The notes under the pieces: generated by a model
Told to the model about the DNA's origin: nothing
The model's input: only the letters and a program-made list of their open reading frames with translations
Database searches by the model: none
Source: Trueperella pecoris
GTDB lineage: Bacteria > Actinomycetota > Actinomycetes > Actinomycetales > Actinomycetaceae
Length of the DNA stretch: 64,000 nt
NCBI RefSeq assembly: GCF_014926385.1
Contig: NZ_CP053291.1
Span: 1,736,001-1,800,000, forward strand
Direction: 5' to 3'
Translations under genes and position numbers: made by a program
In this document: positions 1 to 8,984 of the stretch, piece by piece
How positions within the stretch are numbered: position 1 is the first letter of the stretch
How the letters are laid out: each line of letters opens with the position of its first letter

Positions 1-2
1 CG

Positions 3-782
3 CTGCCGCTCGTGCTCGCCCACGAGATCTGCCGCCGCCTCGATGCCGCCCGCACCGACGGCACGATCCGTGGGATCGGCCCCGACGGCAAATCCCAAGT
101 CAGTGTGGTCTACGACGAGCTGGGCACCCCGGTCGGCATCGACACCGTGATCGTCTCGATCCAACACGATGCACATAAAGACACAGGCGTTCTTGAACGG
201 GAAGTGTGCACGCTGGTCGTCGCCCCGGCCGTCGAGGCGCACCTGCCCGGTGCCACGCCCGAGCGCGTGCTGGTCAACCCTTCGGGACGGTTCGTCACCG
301 GTGGGCCCGGCGCTGACACCGGGCTGACCGGGCGCAAGCTCATGGTCGACACCTACGGTGGGCTCGGCCCGCATGGCGGTGGCGCGTTCTCGGGTAAGGA
401 CCCCTCCAAGGTCGACCGGACGGGCGCGTACATGGCTCGCCTGATCGCAAAGACCGTGGTGGATGCGCGCCTGGCCGAAGAATGCCACGTCGCTATCTCC
501 TATGCGATCGGTAAGGCCGACCCGGTCGCGTTCCACATCGACACCTTCGGCACCGGTCAGCACCCGGCCTGGCTGCTCACCGACGCCGCCCAGGCGATCT
601 TCCCGCTGCGTCCGGCCGCGATCATCGAACGGCTCGGCCTGCGAGCCCCCATCTACGCGAAGCTTGCCACCTACGGGCACATGGGACATGGCCTGAGCGA
701 GTGGGAATGGACCCTGCCTTACACCGACGCACTTCGAGAAGAGGTGAACCGCCGTGCTCATCAAGCAGCTACCCATCGCTGA
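3..782 (+). CDS. metK: Phage-borne S-adenosylmethionine synthetase (5' end outside window)
   Basis: Makes S-adenosylmethionine from methionine and ATP. The frame is open to the left edge and the first visible residues (LPLVLAHEICRRLD) lie inside the family's N-terminal domain, so the gene starts before the window. The diagnostic glycine-rich motif GGGAFSGKDPSKVDRTGAY and the C-terminal catalytic core are intact. The 3' end overlaps the downstream DNA methyltransferase by about 29 bp, so the two are probably co-translated. The linkage suggests a phage copy supplying methyl donor for phage DNA methylation rather than the housekeeping gene. Family assignment is secure; the link to methylation is inferred. 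Confidence 0.93.
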   Translation: MPLVLAHEICRRLDAARTDGTIRGIGPDGKSQVSVVYDELGTPVGIDTVIVSIQHDAHKDTGVLEREVCTLVVAPAVEAHLPGATPERVLVNPSGRFVTGGPGADTGLTGRKLMVDTYGGLGPHGGGAFSGKDPSKVDRTGAYMARLIAKTVVDARLAEECHVAISYAIGKADPVAFHIDTFGTGQHPAWLLTDAAQAIFPLRPAAIIERLGLRAPIYAKLATYGHMGHGLSEWEWTLPYTDALREEVNRRAHQAATHR

Positions 783-2004
783 GCTTAAGCCCGCCGACTA
801 CAACCCGCGTAAGGACCTGAAGCCCGGGGATGCGGACTACGAGAAACTCAAGCGCAGCCTCACCGAGTTCGGCTATGTCGAGCCGGTGATCTACAACCAC
901 ACCACCGGCCACATCGTCGGCGGCCACCAGCGCCTGAAAGTACTCGCTGATCTCGGCCACACCGATGTTGACTGCGTGGTCGTCGAATTGGACGAGACCC
1001 GCGAGAAGGCCCTGAACGTCGCACTGAACAAGATCAGCGGCGACTGGGACGAATCCAAGCTGGCCCTGCTCATCGCCGACCTGGACGCGGCTGACTTTGA
1101 TGCCGAGCTCACCGGCTTCGACGATGACGAAATCCAGGCGATGATTGGCTCCCTCGACGATGACGAGGTCACCGATGACGGCTTCGATCTCACGAAAGCA
1201 CTCGAGGCCGCCTCGTTCGTCAGGCGCGGGGACATCTGGACCGTCGGCAGGCACCGGCTCGTCTGCGGAGATGCCACCAACGCAGACGATGTGGCAGTGC
1301 TCATGGACGGCAAGAGCGCGAACCTGGTGCTCACCGACCCGCCCTACAACGTGGCCTTCGAGTCCTCCGATGGGCTCACGATCAAAAACGACGCGATGAA
1401 GGCAGACTCCTTCTACGAGTTCCTGCTCGCATCGTTCACGAACATGGCGGGCGTGTGTGAGAAGGGTGGGTCTGCGTATGTGTTCCACGCCGACACCGAA
1501 GGGCTGAGCTTCCGCAAAGCGTTCATCGACGCCGGGTTCAAACTCTCCGGCTGCTGCATCTGGGTCAAAGACTCCCTCGTGCTGGGACGCTCGCCGTACC
1601 AGTGGCAGCACGAGCCCGTGCTCTACGGGTGGAAGCAAGGTGCCAAGCACAAGTGGTTCGCTGATCGGAAACAGACCACGATCTGGAACTTCGCCAAGCC
1701 GCGAAAGAACTCCGACCACCCTACGAGCAAGCCGCTGGACCTGCTGGCCTATCCGATCCGCAACTCAACCCAGGCAAACGCGATCATCCTCGACACCTTC
1801 GCTGGCAGCGGTTCGACGCTGATAGCCGCCGAGCAGACCGACCGCATCGCGTACCTCATGGAGCTGGACGAAAAGTACGCCTCGGTGATCCTGCGCCGCT
1901 ACGCCGAGGCGACCGGGGACGCAGCCGGGATCACCTGCCAGCGCGACGGCGCCCAGTACACGTACCTGGATCTGGTCAAACAGGTCGACCGCGACCGCGA
2001 ATAA
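754..2004 (+). CDS. ParB-domain plus beta-class DNA methyltransferase
   Basis: A 416-aa site-specific DNA methyltransferase. Residues 1-90 form a ParB/sulfiredoxin-like domain (NPRK near 17-20 and GGHQR at 56-60). The C-terminal part carries the amino-methyltransferase motifs in beta-class order: DPPY at 195-198, TSKP at 324-327, then the SAM-binding FAGSG at 349-353. This predicts N6-adenine or N4-cytosine methylation; the recognition site cannot be read from sequence. The GTG start lies inside the end of metK. No restriction nuclease is adjacent, so it is probably an orphan phage methyltransferase used for protection from host restriction or for regulation. Confidence 0.92.
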   Translation: MLIKQLPIAELKPADYNPRKDLKPGDADYEKLKRSLTEFGYVEPVIYNHTTGHIVGGHQRLKVLADLGHTDVDCVVVELDETREKALNVALNKISGDWDESKLALLIADLDAADFDAELTGFDDDEIQAMIGSLDDDEVTDDGFDLTKALEAASFVRRGDIWTVGRHRLVCGDATNADDVAVLMDGKSANLVLTDPPYNVAFESSDGLTIKNDAMKADSFYEFLLASFTNMAGVCEKGGSAYVFHADTEGLSFRKAFIDAGFKLSGCCIWVKDSLVLGRSPYQWQHEPVLYGWKQGAKHKWFADRKQTTIWNFAKPRKNSDHPTSKPLDLLAYPIRNSTQANAIILDTFAGSGSTLIAAEQTDRIAYLMELDEKYASVILRRYAEATGDAAGITCQRDGAQYTYLDLVKQVDRDRE

Positions 2005-2061
2005 ACCCCGGAAATGCAGGCAAAACAGGGGCGTGAAAATGAGCCGTAGATGAGGGCAAAA

Positions 2062-2104
2062 ACGACTGGATAAGCGGAAAAACGTATGGCTGTATGTACA
2101 TGAC
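2062..2104 (+). repeat. Prophage 43-bp direct repeat, copy 1 (putative promoter or regulatory site)
   Basis: ACGACTGGATAAGCG and TATGGCTGTATGTACATGAC stand 23 bp apart (start to start), exactly as in the copy at 3121-3163; the bases between differ. GGGCAAA also precedes both. The core ATGTACAT is a perfect palindrome. It ends 44 bp before the start of the gene at 2149. The repeat is plain in the sequence; a promoter or operator role is inferred from its place before two separate transcription units. Confidence 0.6.
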
Positions 2105-2148
2105 CACAACACCCCCACACCGGGGGAACCGAGCGAAAAGGACTGGTC

Positions 2149-2334
2149 ATGAGTGAATTACACAGCGAAATCAGCGAGCTCATCGCAGTCGGAGTCAACG
2201 TCTACGACCCCGAGGAAACCCTGCGGGTTGCCACAGCTCGCGGCGATCAGCTGGTGGTGCGCGTGATCGAGCACGACCCGACACGTTTCCTCAGCATGGT
2301 GGCCGCCTGGTTCGAGCAGGAGGTCGTGGCATGA
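2149..2334 (+). CDS. Small hypothetical phage protein
   Basis: A 61-aa acidic protein that I do not recognise. ATG follows GAAAAGGACTGG, a weak ribosome site, and the stop overlaps the ATG of the next gene (ATGA type), which supports it being a real translationally coupled gene. There is no membrane segment and no metal motif. It lies downstream of the first 43-bp repeat, which probably holds its promoter. Confidence 0.6.
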   Translation: MSELHSEISELIAVGVNVYDPEETLRVATARGDQLVVRVIEHDPTRFLSMVAAWFEQEVVA

Positions 2335-3002
2335 GCATCCTCGCCTTCACCCCGCACAAAACAGGCAGGAAAAAGCTCGCCCAGCTTCTCGCCGACCACC
2401 TTGGCGTCAAGGCCACCTACATGGGCACGCCCTCGTTTGCCTACCAGATCGCAGACGCCACGCTGGATCGGGACTGGACCCTCTACTTGCCAGATGGCAT
2501 CGAGGCGCAGGCCGTGCTCGAGGCCGCCCGCCAGGCAGACTTTGCCACCACCGACCCGGGCGAGGTGGCGTTGACGGTCACGATACCCACCACCGGGTGG
2601 AGTGAGCGCACCCGTGCCAACCTCGAAGCGCTCCTGGGAGCCAAAGGGCCACTGATCGCCAAGGCCCTGGGCATCCCGGCCACACCCGTCGAGTTCAACG
2701 ATGACGAGACAGTTTCGTTCCCGTGGTGTGAGTCGATTACGCCGGAGACGGCACGCGAGGCGGTGATCCCGCTTGTGTCCAAGCTCTGCCAACGCGCCCG
2801 GGAGGCAACCCGAATCCGGGCCACACCGCCAGCACCGGGCAATGACAAGTACACGATGCGCTGCTTCCTGCTCTCCCTGGGCTTCATCGGCCCCGAACAC
2901 AAGCAGGCGCGGCGCATCCTGCTGGCAGGCCTGGAAGGCGACGCCGCCTGGCGCACCCCAGCAAGTAAGAAGGAGAACCGGCGCATCAATCGCAACGCAT
3001 GA
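2331..3002 (+). CDS. Hypothetical phage protein of the 'virulence-associated' family type
   Basis: A 223-aa soluble protein. The N-terminal part (a lysine-rich helix, then LLADHLGVKATYMGTPSFAY) resembles the N-terminus of a Gram-positive phage family often labelled 'virulence protein' whose function is unknown; this similarity is from memory. The C-terminus is basic (ASKKENRRINRNA), compatible with nucleic-acid contact, but no catalytic motif is visible. It is coupled to the 61-aa gene by a 4-bp overlap. Confidence 0.65.
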   Translation: MSILAFTPHKTGRKKLAQLLADHLGVKATYMGTPSFAYQIADATLDRDWTLYLPDGIEAQAVLEAARQADFATTDPGEVALTVTIPTTGWSERTRANLEALLGAKGPLIAKALGIPATPVEFNDDETVSFPWCESITPETAREAVIPLVSKLCQRAREATRIRATPPAPGNDKYTMRCFLLSLGFIGPEHKQARRILLAGLEGDAAWRTPASKKENRRINRNA

Positions 3003-3120
3003 CCTGCTGGTACCCGGAAACCCTGCCACGAGCGGGGTTTCCCCTCGTCACAAGCCTTGTTTCTCGATGGTTTTCCCTGAGTGTTGTAGATCCCAAAAAT
3101 AGTGCCTGATCTGGGCAAAT

Positions 3121-3163
3121 ACGACTGGATAAGCGCCCGCACCTATGGCTGTATGTACATGAC
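3121..3163 (+). repeat. Prophage 43-bp direct repeat, copy 2
   Basis: Second copy of the element at 2062-2104, with identical ACGACTGGATAAGCG and TATGGCTGTATGTACATGAC blocks at the same spacing and GGGCAAA upstream. It ends 33 bp before the gene at 3197. The intergenic stretch around it (3003-3196) has no other gene. Confidence 0.6.
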
Positions 3164-3196
3164 GAAAGAACACCTCCTGAGGAAAGGAAAACAGCC

Positions 3197-3484
3197 ATGA
3201 ACACCACCGAGAAGCTCACCACCGAATCCCTGCAGATGCGCGTCGACTCCTTCGGGGCGGTGCTTGCACACGGCGACTACACGCTGGCCACCTTCGCGAC
3301 CTGGACCAAGAAAGACGGCTACGGCAACAGCGCCCAGGTCTACCGCCTGGCCGAAGCCCCGATCGACGGCTTCGGCCCGAACGCACGCGGCCGCAGCGAA
3401 TGCGCCCTGGAGCTCATCGCCGAGGCCGACCACCTCTTCGCAGACGCCGGACACGCCATCGCCTGGGCCCTGACCCAGATCTAA
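3197..3484 (+). CDS. Small hypothetical phage protein
   Basis: A 95-aa protein that I do not recognise. ATG is preceded by AGGAAAGG, a good ribosome site. It is mixed alpha/beta in appearance, without Cys pairs, membrane segments or catalytic signatures. The second 43-bp repeat is directly upstream, so it probably begins a short transcription unit with the gene at 3517. Confidence 0.6.
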   Translation: MNTTEKLTTESLQMRVDSFGAVLAHGDYTLATFATWTKKDGYGNSAQVYRLAEAPIDGFGPNARGRSECALELIAEADHLFADAGHAIAWALTQI

Positions 3485-3516
3485 CCCACACCCCACACAG
3501 GCAAGGAGGACACGCG

Positions 3517-3807
3517 ATGGACGCCACCTACGAGCTGATCACCAACCACCTGGAGATCCCCGCCGACGCGGTGGCGCACGGTGACATCCAGGCCACCGCC
3601 GAGATCCCCTTCAGCCTGCTGGAGGAGCTCGCCGAGGAGGTCGGGGCCGAGAAGATCCCGGTCCACACGCTCAGCCGCGTGGGCTGGCACTACACCAGAG
3701 CCGATCAGATCATCGCTCTGGCCAGGCAGCGCGGCCTGTCCGATGGGCGCTACGGCGGCTTCGACACCGACCAGGTGGTCGCCGACTTCCGCCACACCTA
3801 CTGCTAA
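3517..3807 (+). CDS. Small hypothetical phage protein
   Basis: A 96-aa protein without a recognisable domain. I chose ATG 3517 because AAGGAGG sits 7 bp upstream; the frame is open further back to 3400, but that stretch overlaps the previous gene. It is followed by an intrinsic terminator, so it ends a transcription unit before the terminase. It occupies the place where a small terminase often lies, but it is short and shows no clear helix-turn-helix, so I do not call it one. Confidence 0.6.
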   Translation: MDATYELITNHLEIPADAVAHGDIQATAEIPFSLLEELAEEVGAEKIPVHTLSRVGWHYTRADQIIALARQRGLSDGRYGGFDTDQVVADFRHTYC

Positions 3808-3866
3808 CCCCTCGCACCGCCCCGACCACCCCAACGGATCGGGCCTGGCCCCACACCGATCGTTTC

Positions 3867-3888
3867 GCCCCACACGGTTGGGGCTTTT
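3867..3888 (+). terminator. Intrinsic terminator before the late genes
   Basis: GCCCCA-CACGGT-TGGGGC stem-loop followed directly by TTTTCTT. It separates the small genes from the terminase operon. Confidence 0.75.
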
Positions 3889-3917
3889 CTTACGCCCAGG
3901 AAGGAGCTGTCGCCACG

Positions 3918-5516
3918 ATGACGAGCACGTATCAGCCGACCCGGTTCATGGCAGACGGCTCCACCTACAACCAGCACAAAGCGGATTTCGCTGTCGCATT
4001 CATTCAGGCGCTGCGCCACACCAAAGGCCGCTGGGCAGGCACACCGTTCACGCTGCTCGGCTGGCAGGAACAGGTCGTGCGGGACCTGTTCGGCACCATC
4101 AAACCCGACGGCTACCGGCAGTTCACCACCGCGTATGTGGAGATCCCCAAGAAGCAGGGCAAGTCCGAGCTGGCCGCTGCGATCGCGTTGCTGCTGACGT
4201 GCGGGGATGGAGAGCAGGCCGCCGAGGTCTACGGGTGCGCGGCAGACCGCCAGCAAGCCTCGATTGTGTTTGAGGTGGCAGCCGACATGATCCGCCAATC
4301 ACCGGCCTTGTCGAAACGGGTGAAGATCCTGTCCTCCCAGAAGCGGATCATCTACAAACCCACCAACAGCTTCTATCAAGTGCTCTCCGCTGAGGCGTAT
4401 TCCAAGCACGGGTTCAACATCTCCGGTGTGGTGTTCGACGAGCTGCACACCCAACCCAACCGGGCCCTGTTTGATGTGATGACCAAAGGCTCTGGTGACG
4501 CGCGCACCCAGCCGCTGTACTTCCTCATCACCACCGCAGGTACCGACACCCACAGCATTTGCTACGAGCAGCACCAAAAAGCCCAAGACATCCTGGCGGG
4601 CAAGAAACACGACCCGACGTTCTACCCGGTCATCTACGGAGCCGACCTTGAGGATGACTGGACGAGCGAAGAGGTGTGGCACAAAGCCAACCCCAGCTTG
4701 GGGGTGACGGTGCCGGTCGAGAAGGTGCGAGCCGCCTGCAACAGTGCCCGCCAGAACCCAGCCGAGGAGAACACGTTTCGTCAGCTGAGGCTCAATCAGT
4801 GGGTGAAGCAGAGTGTGCGGTGGATGCCCATGCACATCTGGGACGCCAACGCCGACCCGGTAGACCTCGATGAACTGGAAGGCAGACCCTGCTATGGCGG
4901 CCTAGATCTTGCCTCCACGACGGACATCACCGCGTTCGTGCTCGTATTCCCACCCTACGGTGAGGACGAGAAGTACCGGATCGCCCCGTGGTTCTGGATC
5001 CCCGAGGACAACCTGGAGCTGCGTGTCGCGCGCGATCACGTGCCATACGACCTGTGGCAGTCCCAGGGCTATCTGGAGACCACCGAGGGCAACGTCGTGC
5101 ACTATGCCCACATCGAACGCCACATCGAAGAACTGGGCTCCCGGTTTGATATCCGCGAGATCGCCTTCGACCGGTGGGGTGCGGTCCAGATGAGCCAAAA
5201 CCTCGACGACGCAGGCTTCACCGTCGTCCCGTTCGGGCAGGGCTTCAAGGACATGAGCCCACCGAGCAAGGAGCTCATGAAGCTCGCTCTCGAAGGGCGC
5301 TTCGCCCACGGCGGGCACCCGGTCTTGAGCTGGATGGTCGACAACATTCACGTGCGCACCGACCCGGCAGGCAACATCAAACCCGACAAACAAAAGAGCA
5401 CCGAGAAGATCGACGGGGTCGTCGCCGTCATCATGGCCCTCGACCGCTCCATCCGAGGTGGTGGTACCCACGCAGGCACCTCGGTGTACGACTCGCGAGG
5501 CCTACTCGTCCTCTAA
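3918..5516 (+). CDS. terL: Terminase large subunit
   Basis: A 532-aa packaging motor of the Terminase_1 (HK97-like) family. The ATPase domain has a Walker A-type loop PKKQGKSE at about 77-84 and Walker B VVFDELH at 171-177 (catalytic DE at 174-175). The nuclease domain starts near GGLDLASTTD (D330), the expected first metal ligand. It cuts and pumps phage DNA into proheads through the portal. ATG follows AGGAAGGAG. No small-terminase gene is recognised in the window, although it normally sits directly upstream. Confidence 0.95.
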   Translation: MTSTYQPTRFMADGSTYNQHKADFAVAFIQALRHTKGRWAGTPFTLLGWQEQVVRDLFGTIKPDGYRQFTTAYVEIPKKQGKSELAAAIALLLTCGDGEQAAEVYGCAADRQQASIVFEVAADMIRQSPALSKRVKILSSQKRIIYKPTNSFYQVLSAEAYSKHGFNISGVVFDELHTQPNRALFDVMTKGSGDARTQPLYFLITTAGTDTHSICYEQHQKAQDILAGKKHDPTFYPVIYGADLEDDWTSEEVWHKANPSLGVTVPVEKVRAACNSARQNPAEENTFRQLRLNQWVKQSVRWMPMHIWDANADPVDLDELEGRPCYGGLDLASTTDITAFVLVFPPYGEDEKYRIAPWFWIPEDNLELRVARDHVPYDLWQSQGYLETTEGNVVHYAHIERHIEELGSRFDIREIAFDRWGAVQMSQNLDDAGFTVVPFGQGFKDMSPPSKELMKLALEGRFAHGGHPVLSWMVDNIHVRTDPAGNIKPDKQKSTEKIDGVVAVIMALDRSIRGGGTHAGTSVYDSRGLLVL

Positions 5517-5543
5517 CGCTTCGACTATGGAAAGAAGGCCCCT

Positions 5544-6860
5544 GTGGGTGTTTTTGACTGGCTCAGACCCGCGCAACGTCAGGTGACGAATCACCAGCTG
5601 TCGGCGAACTACAGCTTCCTGTTTGGTCCCACCAGTAGTGGCCGGTCGGTGACCGAACGCTCAGCGATGCAGATGACCGCCGTCTACTCCTGCGTGCGGA
5701 TCCTGGCCGAGGCGATCGCGGGCCTGCCATTGCACGTCTACCGCACCGAGCTGGAGGGGTCGAAGGTGAAAGCCACCGACCACACTCTCTACCGGCTCCT
5801 GCACGATGAGCCCAACCCAGAGATGACCAGCTTCGTCTTCCGCGAAACCCTCATGACCCACCTGCTGCTGTGGGGCAACGCCTACGCCCAAGTGATCCGC
5901 AACGGCCTCGACGAAGTCATCGGCCTCTACCCGCTCATGCCCAACCGAATGAGCGTAGGCAGGGACGATGCCGGACGCTTGTACTACGAGTACCAGACCA
6001 CTTCAGACGAACCGTACGGCCAGTGGCAGCGGATTCGGCTGTCACCGGCAGACGTGCTGCATATTCCCGGCCTTGGTTTCGATGGACTCGTGGGCTACAG
6101 CCCGATTGCGATGGCGAAGAACGCGATCGGCATGGCCATGGCCACTGAAGACTACGGTGCGTCCTTCTTCGCCAACGGAGCCGCTCCCGGAGGCGTGTTG
6201 GAGCATCCGGGCACGATCAAAGACCCGAGCCGGGTGCGTGAGTCCTGGCAGCAGACTTTTGGTGGTTCCAGGAACGCGAACAAGGTCGCAGTGCTGGAAG
6301 AAGGCATGAAATACACGCCCATCTCCGTCTCCCCAGAACAGGCTCAGTTCTTGGAGACACGGAAGTTCCAGATCAACGAAATCGCGCGCATCTTCCGCAT
6401 CCCACCTCACATGATCGGCGACCTTGACAAGAGCTCTTTTTCGAATATTGAGCAGCAGTCGTTGGAGTTTGTGAAATACACGCTCGACCCGTGGGTCATC
6501 AGATGGGAACAGGCCATCACCAAAACCCTGCTGTCGGCCCGTGAGAAACCTTCGGTGTTCGTGAAGTTCAACGTTGAGGGCCTCCTGCGCGGCGACTACG
6601 TCTCCCGCACGAACGGCTACGCCCTCGCCCGCCAGAACGGGTGGATGAGTGCGAACGACATCCGCAGCCTGGAAAACCTCGACCGCATCGCCCCGGAGGA
6701 GGGCGGTGACCTGTATTTGGTGAACGGCAACATGCTGCCGCTTGCGATGGCCGGAGCCTACGCGAGCACCGCTGCCGGGGAGGTGGAGTCTGTCGGGCAA
6801 CCATCACCGCCGCAGGACACGCACTCGAGACAAGAACATGATGGAAGGAGGAGCCGGTGA
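5544..6860 (+). CDS. Portal protein, HK97 family
   Basis: A 438-aa portal protein forming the ring at the head vertex through which DNA enters. Family features include MTAVYSCVRILAEAIAGLP near the N-terminus, YGASFFANGAAPGGVLEHPG in the middle, and the segment RIFRIPPHMIGDLDKSSFSN. The GTG start fits the short gap after terL. The end overlaps the protease gene by 4 bp. The last 30 residues are low-complexity and polar. Confidence 0.95.
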   Translation: MGVFDWLRPAQRQVTNHQLSANYSFLFGPTSSGRSVTERSAMQMTAVYSCVRILAEAIAGLPLHVYRTELEGSKVKATDHTLYRLLHDEPNPEMTSFVFRETLMTHLLLWGNAYAQVIRNGLDEVIGLYPLMPNRMSVGRDDAGRLYYEYQTTSDEPYGQWQRIRLSPADVLHIPGLGFDGLVGYSPIAMAKNAIGMAMATEDYGASFFANGAAPGGVLEHPGTIKDPSRVRESWQQTFGGSRNANKVAVLEEGMKYTPISVSPEQAQFLETRKFQINEIARIFRIPPHMIGDLDKSSFSNIEQQSLEFVKYTLDPWVIRWEQAITKTLLSAREKPSVFVKFNVEGLLRGDYVSRTNGYALARQNGWMSANDIRSLENLDRIAPEEGGDLYLVNGNMLPLAMAGAYASTAAGEVESVGQPSPPQDTHSRQEHDGRRSR

Positions 6861-7711
6861 AACGGTTCTGGAACTGGGAGCCACCCGCTCCCAACCACGA
6901 TGATGACCCGGCAGGTAGTGATGCCAGCCGGGTTTTGCGCCTTAACGGGGTGATTGCTGAGGAGTCGTGGTTCGACGACGACATCACCCCAGCCCTGTTC
7001 GCCAGCGAGCTCAATGCAGGTTCGGGTGACGTGACCGTGTGGATCAACAGCCCTGGCGGGGATGTGGTTGCTGCCGCGCAGATCTACAACATGCTCATCG
7101 ACTACCCAGGTCACGTCCGCGTCCACATCGATGGCATCGCTGCCAGCGCCGCCTCGGTGATCGCGATGGCCGGATCAACCGTTGCCATGAGCCCAGTATC
7201 GATGATGATGATCCACAACCCCGCCACCCTGGCCATTGGGGACGCCGATGAGCTCGGGCGGGCGATCGACATGCTCTCAGCCGTCAAAGACTCGATCATC
7301 AACGCTTATGAGCTCAAGACCAGCCTGTCACGGGCCAAGCTTGCGAAGCTCATGGACGCCGAGACCTGGATGGACGCGCGTGCTGCGATCAGCATGGGGT
7401 TCGCCGACGAGTACCTCACTGGCAAGACCGACAAGCCTGACCGTCCTGACGAGGACGATGAGGCCCCGGAGCCGGATGACGGTGCCCTCGAAGAAGAGTC
7501 GCCGCCCGGTAAACCCAAGCCGAGCAACATCACCCCGCTGAGCAGAACTGCTGGCGGGGTTCTTTATGCCCGCAAGCCTGCTGAGCAGCGCCTCGTCGCC
7601 CGGCTCACCAACACCCCACCCACTGTTCCGCCACCAGCCCCAGCGCCTGCCCGGACTACTGGCCGTCGAGTCGTTGACCTGTACGCCGCCCTGATCAACC
7701 ACACCCACTAA
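6857..7711 (+). CDS. ClpP-like prohead maturation protease
   Basis: A 284-aa Clp-family serine protease that trims the capsid scaffold domain. The Clp fold is evident from WINSPGGDV (63-71), the nucleophile S97 in GIAASAAS, and the catalytic histidine H120 in MMMIHNP. After about residue 190 comes an acidic, proline-rich linker (DEDDEAPEPDD) and a tail that may act as scaffold. The GTG start overlaps the end of the portal gene, so translation is coupled. Confidence 0.93.
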   Translation: MKRFWNWEPPAPNHDDDPAGSDASRVLRLNGVIAEESWFDDDITPALFASELNAGSGDVTVWINSPGGDVVAAAQIYNMLIDYPGHVRVHIDGIAASAASVIAMAGSTVAMSPVSMMMIHNPATLAIGDADELGRAIDMLSAVKDSIINAYELKTSLSRAKLAKLMDAETWMDARAAISMGFADEYLTGKTDKPDRPDEDDEAPEPDDGALEEESPPGKPKPSNITPLSRTAGGVLYARKPAEQRLVARLTNTPPTVPPPAPAPARTTGRRVVDLYAALINHTH

Positions 7712-7731
7712 CTCTCAAGGAGAACCTTCTG

Positions 7732-8949
7732 ATGTCTACGATGACGATTTCTGATCTGCGCACCAAGCGTGCCGAAACCTGGGAAAAGGCCAAGGCCTTC
7801 CTCGACGAACGCCGCGACACCGACACCGGCTACCTGAGCGCTGAAGACGACCAGACCTACGCCCGTATGGAGGCCGACATTGAACGGCTGACCGCCGAGA
7901 TCGCACGCTCCGAGCGCGCCCAGCGCCTGGACGCTGACCTCGCACGCGCCACCCACGCACCCCTGACCTCCATGCCCGGCCAGACCGGCGACCCAGAACC
8001 TGCGAAGACAGGTCGCGCCACTGCGTCGTACAAGCGGGCGTTCTGGGATGCTATGCGCCTCAACGCCAGCCCACTTGAAGTTCGCAACGCCTTGTCCGAA
8101 GGAGTGGACACGGAGGGCGGTTACCTGGTGCCGGATGAGTTCGAGCACATCCTCGTGCAGTCGCTGGCTGAGCAGAACATCATGCGCTCCTTGGCCAAGG
8201 TCATCCAAACCACCAGTGGCGACCGCAAAATCCCCGTTGTCAGTACGCATGGCACGGCAGGCTGGCTCGATGAGGGCAAGCCGTACACCGAGTCGGATGA
8301 GACCTTCTCCCAGGTGACGCTCTCGGCGTTCAAGCTCGGCACCTTCCTCAAGATCTCTGAGGAGCTGCTCAACGACGCCGCGTTTGATGTTGAGGCGTAC
8401 CTGGCTGTGGAATTCGCTCGTCGTATCGGTGCCGCCGAAGAAGAAGCCTTCCTGGTGGGCACCGGCACGGGTCAACCCACCGGGATCTTCACTGCTGGAG
8501 GCGCCGACGCGGGGGTGACCACAGCGAAGGCCACCGACATCACCGCTGATGAACTGATCGACCTGCACTACAGTCTGCGTGCCCCGTATCGAAAGAACGC
8601 GGTGTGGCTGATGAATGATGCCACCGTGAAAACCGTGCGCAAGCTCAAGGACACCCAGGGCCAGTACCTGTGGCAGCCAGCCCTGACCGCCGGGTCCCCG
8701 GACATGATTCTCGGCAAGCCCGTCAACACCTCGGCGTTCGTGCCCGAGATCAAAGCCAGTGCGAAGACGGTGGCTTTCGGGGATCTGGGCTACTACTGGA
8801 TCGCCGACCGACAAGGTCGCTCCTTCAAGCGGCTCAACGAACTGTTCGCCACCAGTGGCCAGGTCGGCTTCCTTGCCAGCCAGCGACTGGACGGCAAACT
8901 CATCCTGCCCGAAGCGGTCAAGGTCCTCACCCAGAAATCGGGCACCTAA
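7732..8949 (+). CDS. Major capsid protein, HK97 gp5 family
   Basis: A 405-aa capsid subunit. Residues 1-100 form the charged, helical delta (scaffold) domain that the upstream protease would remove. The mature region starts near TASYKRAFWDAMRL and includes GVDTEGGYLVPDEFEHILVQ and the hallmark AAEEEAFLVGTGTGQPTGI. ATG follows AAGGAGAA. The order portal-protease-capsid matches HK97-type phages. Confidence 0.96.
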   Translation: MSTMTISDLRTKRAETWEKAKAFLDERRDTDTGYLSAEDDQTYARMEADIERLTAEIARSERAQRLDADLARATHAPLTSMPGQTGDPEPAKTGRATASYKRAFWDAMRLNASPLEVRNALSEGVDTEGGYLVPDEFEHILVQSLAEQNIMRSLAKVIQTTSGDRKIPVVSTHGTAGWLDEGKPYTESDETFSQVTLSAFKLGTFLKISEELLNDAAFDVEAYLAVEFARRIGAAEEEAFLVGTGTGQPTGIFTAGGADAGVTTAKATDITADELIDLHYSLRAPYRKNAVWLMNDATVKTVRKLKDTQGQYLWQPALTAGSPDMILGKPVNTSAFVPEIKASAKTVAFGDLGYYWIADRQGRSFKRLNELFATSGQVGFLASQRLDGKLILPEAVKVLTQKSGT

Positions 8950-8984
8950 ACCGGAACTCTCCAAGCAGGGAGGTGGCAGCACCC

